Positions 7,087 through 12,413 of a stretch of 12,413 nucleotides of DNA are shown piece by piece. Every line of letters starts with the position of its first letter. The stretch's first letter is position 1. Position numbers and translations under genes: made by a program. The DNA comes from DATEAV01 sp964513155 (GTDB taxonomy: Bacteria; Chloroflexota; Anaerolineae; Anaerolineales; E44-bin32), in NCBI GenBank assembly GCA_964513155.1, contig CAZEMA010000072.1:1-12413 (forward strand), in the 5' to 3' direction. The notes below the pieces were generated by a model. It had not been told where the DNA came from, searched no databases, and was given only the letters and a program-made list of their open reading frames with translations.

Positions 7087-8673
7087 ATGTGGCAACGAGG
7101 CTGGCGAGACCAGGTCTGGGATCAGCTCAACCGCCCCTGGGATCTGATCGTCATCGGGGGCGGGATCACCGGCGCCGGCATCCTGCGCGAGGCCTCCCGG
7201 GCAGGCCTGCGGACGTTGCTCGTCGAAGGGCACGATTTCTCCTCCGGCACCTCCAGCCGCTCCTCCAAGATGGTCCACGGCGGTCTGCGCTACCTGAAGA
7301 ACGGGCAGGTCAAGCTGACGCTCGAGTCGGTGCGAGAGCGCGAACGCCTGCTGCGGGAGGCCAGGGGGTTGGTGAGTTCGGTAGGGCAACTGATGGTGTC
7401 ATTCCCCGAGGACAACACGCCGCTCCAGGTATACGGGGTGGGGTTGATTCTGTATGACCTGCTGGCGTTCAAGTGGGGGCACCGCCGCTACTCGCCGGCC
7501 GGCCTGAAGGCTCTTTGCCCGCCTCTGACGGGGCCCGGGCTTGTCGGCGGCTACCGCTACTTCGACGGACAGGCAGATGACTCCCGGCTGGTTCTGCGGC
7601 TCATCCAGGAGGCCGTGCGCGACGGGGGAACCGCCCTCAACTACGCCCGGGTTGAAGGCCTGTTGCGCCAGGGCTCCGGATTGGTGAGCGGCGTCGCCCT
7701 GCGCGATCTGGCGCCCGGTTCGGGTGGTCGCAGCGCCGAGGTTCATGCCCCGGTCGTCATATCCGCCACCGGCGCCTGGGCCGATGATCTGCGGGCGCAA
7801 GTTGGCGCCCCTCGCCGATTGCGCAAGCTGCGAGGCAGCCACTTGATCTTCCAGCCCAGCAAGCTTCCGCTCACCCGAACCGTCTGCATGTTCCACCCCG
7901 AGGACGGACGGCCCGTTTTCGCCTTCCCCTGGGAGGGCGTGGTACTCGCCGGCACCACCGATGTCGACCATGGGCAGGAGATGCAAACGGACCTGGCCAT
8001 CCAGCCGATTGAGGTCGACTACATCCTGACCTCGCTCGAGCGGACGTTCCCCGACCTGAAGTTGACGACCAAGGATGTCCAGGGCACATTCGCCGGCATC
8101 CGCTCCGTTGTCGACACCGGAAAGGCCGACCCCTCCAAGGAATCGCGCGAGTATGTGCTGTGGCAGGAAGAAGGTTTGGTCACCGTAACCGGCGGCAAGC
8201 TGACGACCTTCCGCCTGATGGCCCATGATGCGTTGCGGATGGTCCGCTCCCGCCTGCCCGGCCAGCCGGTCTTTGATCCCCGCAAACGAGTCTTCGACCT
8301 ACCGCCCGCGGACTCGGAACTCCAAGGGGACTTTGACCCAGCCACCCGCTCACGCCTGGTCGGCCGCTACGCCGCGGATGCGCCCGGCTTGACTGCCGCC
8401 GCCCACCCCGGCGAGCTGACACCCATCGACGGCGGTCCGTCCCTGTGGGCGGAGCTGCGGTGGACCGCCAGGGTCGAAGGGGTCGTTCATCTGGACGACC
8501 TCTTGTTGCGCCGGGTCCGACTGGGCCTGACGGCCCCTCAAGGTGGCCTGCCCCTGCTCGACCGTATCCGCGCCATCGCCCAGCCCGAACTCGGCTGGGA
8601 CGATGCCCGATGGCAGCAGGAGGCAGAGGACTACGCCCGCCTGTGGAAACGGTGCTACAGTCCGCCAGCATAG
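7087..8673 (+). CDS. glpD: FAD-dependent glycerol-3-phosphate dehydrogenase (GlpD-type)
   Basis: This 528-residue protein is a DAO-superfamily flavoenzyme that oxidises glycerol-3-phosphate, or a related polyol phosphate, to the ketone and passes electrons to quinone at the inner face of the membrane. The FAD dinucleotide motif VIGGGITGAG is at 22-31. The GlpD hallmark SSGTSSRSSKMVHGGLRYL is at 52-70. YFDGQADDSRLVL (158-170), SATGAW (226-231), AGTTDVDHG (288-296), TFAGIRSV (334-341) and TGGKLTTFR (368-376) follow in GlpD order; the last two hold the Arg and Lys expected to bind substrate phosphate. The C-terminal cap ends with EGVVHLDDLLLRRVRLG (464-480). The length is slightly above E. coli GlpD. 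AGGAGG at 7075-7080 sits 6 nt before the ATG. Polyol-phosphate enzymes such as erythritol-phosphate dehydrogenase share this fold, so specificity is not certain. Confidence 0.9.
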   Translation: MWQRGWRDQVWDQLNRPWDLIVIGGGITGAGILREASRAGLRTLLVEGHDFSSGTSSRSSKMVHGGLRYLKNGQVKLTLESVRERERLLREARGLVSSVGQLMVSFPEDNTPLQVYGVGLILYDLLAFKWGHRRYSPAGLKALCPPLTGPGLVGGYRYFDGQADDSRLVLRLIQEAVRDGGTALNYARVEGLLRQGSGLVSGVALRDLAPGSGGRSAEVHAPVVISATGAWADDLRAQVGAPRRLRKLRGSHLIFQPSKLPLTRTVCMFHPEDGRPVFAFPWEGVVLAGTTDVDHGQEMQTDLAIQPIEVDYILTSLERTFPDLKLTTKDVQGTFAGIRSVVDTGKADPSKESREYVLWQEEGLVTVTGGKLTTFRLMAHDALRMVRSRLPGQPVFDPRKRVFDLPPADSELQGDFDPATRSRLVGRYAADAPGLTAAAHPGELTPIDGGPSLWAELRWTARVEGVVHLDDLLLRRVRLGLTAPQGGLPLLDRIRAIAQPELGWDDARWQQEAEDYARLWKRCYSPPA

Positions 8674-8690
8674 CCAGTGTCCGCTCACAG

Positions 8691-8699
8691 AGGGAGAGG
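8691..8699 (+). promoter_or_regulatory. Ribosome-binding site fixing the second kinase start at 8703
   Basis: AGGGAGAGG precedes ATG 8703 directly. The frame stays open back to 8445, inside the GlpD-like gene, but that extension is Arg/Pro-rich shadow sequence. Kinase motifs start 10 residues after 8703. Confidence 0.75.
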
Positions 8700-8702
8700 C
8701 CA

Positions 8703-10262
8703 ATGTCCCGTGACCATCTTCTAGCGATTGACAACGGCACCCAGAGCGTCCGGGCTCTGCTCTTCGACCCGCGCGGCACGCTGCTGGCCAAGAGCCGCGT
8801 ACCCATCGAGCCTTACTACTCCGAGGCCCCGGGCCTGGCCGAGCAGCGGCCTGAGGTCTTCTGGGATGCCGTCTGCCAGGCCTGCCAGGGGCTGTGGGCC
8901 ATGCCTGATGTCTCCAAGGAGTCCATCGCCGGCGTGGCGTTGACCACCCAACGATCGACCCTCCTTAACCTCGACAAGTCCGGACAACCCCTCCGCCCGG
9001 CGATGGTCTGGCTCGACCAGCGGCGCACCGAAGGACTCAAGCCGGTCGGCGGGCTGTGGGGGGCAGCCTTCCGCATCGCGGGCATGTCCGAGACCGTAGC
9101 GTACCTCCAGGCGGAGGCCGAGGCCAACTGGATCCACACACACCAGCCCGACATCTGGGAGCGGACTCACAAATACCTCTTCCTCTCCGGCTACCTGACC
9201 TACCGCCTGACGGGCAGCTTCGTCGACTCGGTGGGCTGCCAAGTTGGCTACGTTCCTTTTGACTACAAGAGGCAGACCTGGTCCAAGAAATGGGACTGGA
9301 AGTGGCAGGCCGTGCCCATGGACCTGGCCATCCTGCCCGACCTCGTTCCGCCGGCCAAGCCGCTCGGCCAGATCAGCGCCTCCGCGGCCGAGGCAACCGG
9401 GATCCCGGTCGGGCTGCCCTTGATCGCCGCCGCTGCCGACAAGGCCTGCGAGGTGATCGGCGCCGGCTGCCTCGCGCCGCACATCGGCTGCCTATCCTAC
9501 GGCACGACCGCCACGATTAACACAACCCACCGCAGGTACGTCGAAGTCATCCCCCTCATCCCGCCCTACCCGTCGGCCGTCCCTGGCGCCTACAGCCTCG
9601 AAGTGGCGATCTACCGCGGCTACTGGATGGTGTCCTGGTTCAAGCAGGAGTTCGGCCTGCGCGAGCAGGGGCTGGCCCAGGCCCGGGGCATCGAGCCCGA
9701 AGCACTCTTCGACGAGCTTGTCCGGGCGGTCCCGCCGGGGTCGCAGGGCCTGACCCTCCAGCCCTACTGGTCGCCGGGTTTGCGGCACCCGGGGCCAGAA
9801 GCCAAGGGCGCCATCATCGGCTTTGGCGACGTCCACACCCGTGCCCACATCTACCGCGCCATCTTGGAAGGCCTAGCCTATGCCTTGCGCGAGGGGGCTG
9901 AGCGCACTTCGCGACGCAGCGGCCTCCCCATCACCGAGTTGCGCGTCGCCGGCGGCGGCAGCCAGAGCGACGCGGCCATGCAGCTCACCGCCGACGTCTT
10001 CGGCCTGCCAACCTCGCGGCCGCACATCTACGAGGCCTCGGGGCTGGGCGCTGCCATCGACGCGGCTGTCGGCCTCGGCCTACACCCCGACTTCGAGACC
10101 GCCGTCCGCGAGATGACCCATCTCGGCCAGACGTTCCAGCCTGAGGCCGCCGCCCATGAGGTCTACGAAGGCCTCTACCGCAACGTCTACTTGCAGATGT
10201 ACGATCGCTTGCGGCCACTCTACGACGAGATCCGCCGCATCACCACCACCTTCCACCGCTGA
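8703..10262 (+). CDS. FGGY-family carbohydrate kinase, divergent second copy
   Basis: This 519-residue two-domain FGGY kinase begins only 29 bp after the GlpD-like gene, so the two are very likely co-transcribed. IDNGTQSVR (9-17) is the N-terminal phosphate-binding motif. WLDQRR (103-108) is the sugar-contact segment, and AAAADKACEVIGAG (242-255) places the catalytic base at Asp246. GAIIGFGDVHT...HIYRAILEG (369-390) matches the FGGY C-terminal signature apart from a Phe, and AGGGSQSDAAMQ (416-427) binds adenosine. It lacks the K-x-x-W-L-x-[DE] segment seen in the first kinase; the equivalent region reads ANWIHTHQPDIW (141-152). It is not a typical GlpK, nor a close copy of the first kinase, so a different substrate is likely. 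Pairing with a GlpD-like oxidase suggests a polyol kinase supplying that enzyme. Confidence 0.9.
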   Translation: MSRDHLLAIDNGTQSVRALLFDPRGTLLAKSRVPIEPYYSEAPGLAEQRPEVFWDAVCQACQGLWAMPDVSKESIAGVALTTQRSTLLNLDKSGQPLRPAMVWLDQRRTEGLKPVGGLWGAAFRIAGMSETVAYLQAEAEANWIHTHQPDIWERTHKYLFLSGYLTYRLTGSFVDSVGCQVGYVPFDYKRQTWSKKWDWKWQAVPMDLAILPDLVPPAKPLGQISASAAEATGIPVGLPLIAAAADKACEVIGAGCLAPHIGCLSYGTTATINTTHRRYVEVIPLIPPYPSAVPGAYSLEVAIYRGYWMVSWFKQEFGLREQGLAQARGIEPEALFDELVRAVPPGSQGLTLQPYWSPGLRHPGPEAKGAIIGFGDVHTRAHIYRAILEGLAYALREGAERTSRRSGLPITELRVAGGGSQSDAAMQLTADVFGLPTSRPHIYEASGLGAAIDAAVGLGLHPDFETAVREMTHLGQTFQPEAAAHEVYEGLYRNVYLQMYDRLRPLYDEIRRITTTFHR

Positions 10263-10281
10263 GCCGGCAAGAGTAAGAACG

Positions 10282-10317
10282 ACGGACGACGAGACGCCCG
10301 GGCGTCTCGTCGTCCGT
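10282..10317 (+). terminator. Perfect 36-bp palindrome, likely end of the kinase operon
   Basis: Two 18-bp arms, ACGGACGACGAGACGCCC and its exact reverse complement, meet at 10299/10300 with no spacer. It begins 20 bp after the second kinase stop and is followed by a pyrimidine-rich TCCCTTCTCT tract. As RNA it would form a very stable hairpin with a small loop at the tip. The U-run is interrupted by C, so efficiency as a simple intrinsic terminator is uncertain. Confidence 0.65.
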
Positions 10318-10438
10318 TCCCTTCTCTCGCCCCCCGTGTGCCGAGCGAGAGAACACGCCGCCCGGCCGGCCACCTTCTCGACGTCCACCCGCCCAGAACG
10401 GATGCCCCACGGTTCTGCCGTCAGTCGTGTCCATGGGA

Positions 10439-10447
10439 TGCTACAAT
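10439..10447 (+). promoter_or_regulatory. Extended -10 promoter element for the metalloprotease-like gene
   Basis: TGCTACAAT matches the extended -10 form TGnTATAAT except at one base. No -35 is seen at 16-18 bp, which is usual for extended -10 promoters. Transcription would start near 10454, giving a leader of only about 15 nt that still includes the ribosome-binding site at 10458-10463. Confidence 0.5.
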
Positions 10448-10457
10448 GTCCTCCCTT

Positions 10458-10463
10458 GGGAGA
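10458..10463 (+). promoter_or_regulatory. Ribosome-binding site selecting ATG 10469
   Basis: GGGAGA ends 5 nt before ATG 10469. The in-frame ATGs at 10427 and 10433 lie upstream of the -10 element and would place 14 or 12 extra residues before the membrane anchor, so they are unlikely starts. Confidence 0.65.
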
Positions 10464-10468
10464 AGATC

Positions 10469-11884
10469 ATGTCATCGAAACGCACCTGGCTCGTCATCGG
10501 CGGCGTCCTCCTTGTGTGCCTGTGTCTGGCGTTGATCGCGGCGGCCGGTGCGCTGGGCATCGCCGCGTGGTTCCTGACCGCTCCAACGCCCCCGACTACG
10601 GCGATGGGCACCGCCATACGGGTGCCGGCCACGCCAGCCACCATCGAAGCCCAACCCGCTACCCCAGGCCTCCAACCCACAGGTGAAGCCCTGCTCAGCC
10701 CGGAGATTCGGGCGGAGATGGACGAGATTCAAGAGCAGGTGATCTCGCTGCGGGGCCTTCAACCCACCGGCCCCGTCGAACGCACCTTACTCACGCCCGA
10801 CGCGTTGCGTCAGCGCGTTCTGGACGACTTCCTGGCCGACTACTCCCAGCAGGAGGCCACCGACGACGCCCGCGTCCTAGCGCTCTTCGGCTTGCTTGAC
10901 CCGGGCTTCGATCTGTGGAACCTCTATCTTGAGCTGTACACTGAGCAGATCGCCGGCTACTACGACGACGAGACCCAACAGATGTACATTGTCCAGGGAG
11001 AGGGGTTTGAGGGCCCAGAGCGCCTGACCTATGCCCACGAGTACGTCCACGCTCTTCAGGACCAGAACTACCATCTCGAGGAGGGGCTGGGTTATAGCGA
11101 CGAGGCGTGCGAGTCCGACAGCGAACGGTGCGCCGCCATCCAATCCTTGATTGAGGGCGACGCCTCGCTTCTCGAAGAGCAGTGGCTCCGCACCTTCGCC
11201 ACCGAAGAAGACATCCAGCAGATCACCGATTTCTACGGCTCGCTGCAGAGCCCGGTCTTCAACTCGGCGCCTGCGTTCCTGCAGCAGTCCTTTGTCTTCC
11301 CCTACACCCAGGGGTTCATCTTCGTCAGCCACTCCTACCGGGATGGGGATTGGGCGGCAGTGGACGCGGTCTACGCCGACCCGCCCCTGTCTACCGAGCA
11401 GATCCTTCAACCAGAGCAATACCCCGACGACCCCCCCGTCCACTTGCAGGCCCCCGATCTCACTACCACCCTGGGCGGCGATTGGCGCCAGATCGACACC
11501 GACGTGCTGGGCGCACTGTACCTTCGGCTCATGCTTGAGGAATACCTCTCGGAACCCGAAGTGTCAGCAGCCGCCGAGGGTTGGGGGGGCGACTACTACG
11601 TGGCCCTCTTCAACGAACAAGCCAGGGAAGGTGCTCTGGTCTCGGTCACGAGCTGGGACAGGCTGGCGGATGCGGAGGAGTTCTTCCTGACGTTCCGAGA
11701 CTACGGCGATATCCGGTTTGGCGGTACCGTGTCCTTCACCCCCCTCGCGGCAACCTGGGCTGGCGAGGGGCTGTATGCGCTGAGCGAACGGCATTCGGAT
11801 CAGACGTTGTGGATCCTTGCCCCAGACGAGGCGACTGCACAGCGCCTCCGCCAAGCCGTGGTCTTTCCGGCCGAGATCCCATGA
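10469..11884 (+). CDS. Membrane-anchored HExxH metalloprotease-like protein, family not named
   Basis: The protein has 471 residues. MSSKR then a hydrophobic span (about 7-36) gives an N-in anchor. A Thr/Pro/Ala-rich linker (37-72) leads to an extracytoplasmic domain. GYYDDETQQMYIV (163-175) precedes YAHEYVHALQDQ (188-199), which carries the zinc motif HEYVH (190-194). LIEGDASLLEEQW (227-239) follows; its Glu229, 35 residues after the second His, is the best candidate third ligand, as in gluzincins. Cys214 and Cys221 could form a disulphide outside the cell. The second half (about 255-471) is acidic and aromatic-rich, with no motif I recognise. I infer a surface peptidase of a type common in Chloroflexota but cannot assign a MEROPS family. 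The stop overlaps the next start as ATGA, which implies translational coupling with the HAD gene. Confidence 0.75.
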   Translation: MSSKRTWLVIGGVLLVCLCLALIAAAGALGIAAWFLTAPTPPTTAMGTAIRVPATPATIEAQPATPGLQPTGEALLSPEIRAEMDEIQEQVISLRGLQPTGPVERTLLTPDALRQRVLDDFLADYSQQEATDDARVLALFGLLDPGFDLWNLYLELYTEQIAGYYDDETQQMYIVQGEGFEGPERLTYAHEYVHALQDQNYHLEEGLGYSDEACESDSERCAAIQSLIEGDASLLEEQWLRTFATEEDIQQITDFYGSLQSPVFNSAPAFLQQSFVFPYTQGFIFVSHSYRDGDWAAVDAVYADPPLSTEQILQPEQYPDDPPVHLQAPDLTTTLGGDWRQIDTDVLGALYLRLMLEEYLSEPEVSAAAEGWGGDYYVALFNEQAREGALVSVTSWDRLADAEEFFLTFRDYGDIRFGGTVSFTPLAATWAGEGLYALSERHSDQTLWILAPDEATAQRLRQAVVFPAEIP

Positions 11885-12413
11885 GCGCCGGGCTGAACCC
11901 GGCCCGCATTCAGGCCATCTGCTTCGACATCGACGGGACGCTGGCGGACACGGATGATGCCATCGTGCTCCGTTTCGCCAGCTGGCTCCGTCCCCTCGCC
12001 AGGTTGACGCCGGGGCGCGACCTGCCACGCCTGGCCCGCCGTCTGGTGATGGCCACCGAGGGACCAGCCAATCTGGCCTACGCCCTGGCCGATCGGCTCT
12101 ATCTCGACGACCTGGCAGCCCCGTTTCTGGACGCGCTCCACTGGGTGCGAGGCGAGGGACGACCGACCCGCTTCCTGCTCATCCCCGGCATCCAAGAGGC
12201 ACTCACCGCTTTGCGCCAGCCCTACTCCCTGGCTTTGGTCTCCGCCCGCGACCGGCGCGGCGTCGAGGCCTTCCTCAACCAGTTCGGCCTGGCATCGCTC
12301 TTCAGCTGCGTGGCCACCGCGCGCACCTGCCGCCGGACGAAGCCGCATCCGGCTCCCGTCCTATGGGTGGCGGCCCAGCTCGATCTTCGCCCAGAGGCGT
12401 TGCTCATGGTGGG
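11881..12413 (+). CDS. HAD-superfamily hydrolase, phosphoglycolate phosphatase-like (3' end outside window)
   Basis: 177 complete codons are visible before the window ends. The frame starts at an ATG that overlaps the preceding stop (ATGA). CFDIDGTLADTDDA (14-27) is HAD motif I, with the nucleophile Asp16 and general acid Asp18. ALVSARDR (118-125) is motif II with Ser121. RRTKPHPAPV (151-160) supplies the motif III lysine, Lys154. The window stops inside LLMVG, just before the expected motif IV acidic residues. About 75 residues between motif I and the IPG segment (101-103) form a helical C1 cap, Arg- and Leu-rich. The likely reaction is hydrolysis of a small phosphate ester in the cytoplasm, substrate unknown. 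Its link to the membrane protease-like gene is only transcriptional. Confidence 0.85.
   Translation, partial: MSAGLNPARIQAICFDIDGTLADTDDAIVLRFASWLRPLARLTPGRDLPRLARRLVMATEGPANLAYALADRLYLDDLAAPFLDALHWVRGEGRPTRFLLIPGIQEALTALRQPYSLALVSARDRRGVEAFLNQFGLASLFSCVATARTCRRTKPHPAPVLWVAAQLDLRPEALLMV

Noticed and set aside
8445..8702. N-terminal extension of the second kinase
   Set aside because: It would overlap the GlpD-like gene by 229 bp and encodes Arg/Pro/Gly-rich sequence; a clear ribosome-binding site supports ATG 8703.

Overview
The window is GC-rich and almost wholly coding on the + strand. I infer an environmental Chloroflexota (Anaerolineae-like) bacterium. The grounds are high third-position GC, a surface protein with a Thr/Pro/Ala-rich linker after a single membrane anchor, TAxAAT-type -10 elements, and the mix of families. 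No marker gene is present, so this placement is tentative.

Layout: (1) 3-227 is the 3' end of an unrecognised gene. (2) 358-1521 encodes a class V PLP-dependent aminotransferase/lyase, closed by a GC-rich hairpin with a short T-run. (3) 1522-2065 has no convincing gene; it holds a candidate promoter and an isolated hairpin. (4) 2066-10262 is a co-directional metabolic block: an FGGY carbohydrate kinase resembling xylulokinase, a small membrane-anchored haem-binding-domain protein, an FAD-linked oxidase of the alkyl-DHAP synthase type, an SDR dehydrogenase, a GlpD-type FAD-dependent glycerol-3-phosphate (polyol-phosphate) dehydrogenase, and a second, divergent FGGY kinase 29 bp behind it. The block ends at a perfect 36-bp palindrome (10282-10317). 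(5) 10469-11884 encodes a membrane-anchored HExxH metalloprotease-like protein with its own extended -10 promoter, and it overlaps by ATGA with a HAD phosphatase that runs off the window at 12413.

How the genes may work together: an SDR, two sugar/polyol kinases and two flavoprotein oxidoreductases suggest uptake and oxidation of polyols or sugar alcohols into phosphorylated ketoses or DHAP. Electrons from the GlpD-like enzyme would go to quinone. Neither kinase is a classical GlpK, so the GlpD-like enzyme may act on a polyol phosphate other than glycerol-3-phosphate. The alternative is a link to ether-lipid or glycerophosphate metabolism, because the FAD oxidase resembles alkyl-DHAP synthase. 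No transporter, regulator, isomerase or aldolase lies in the window, so the pathway cannot be closed from this sequence.

No mobile element, CRISPR array, tRNA or rRNA was seen.
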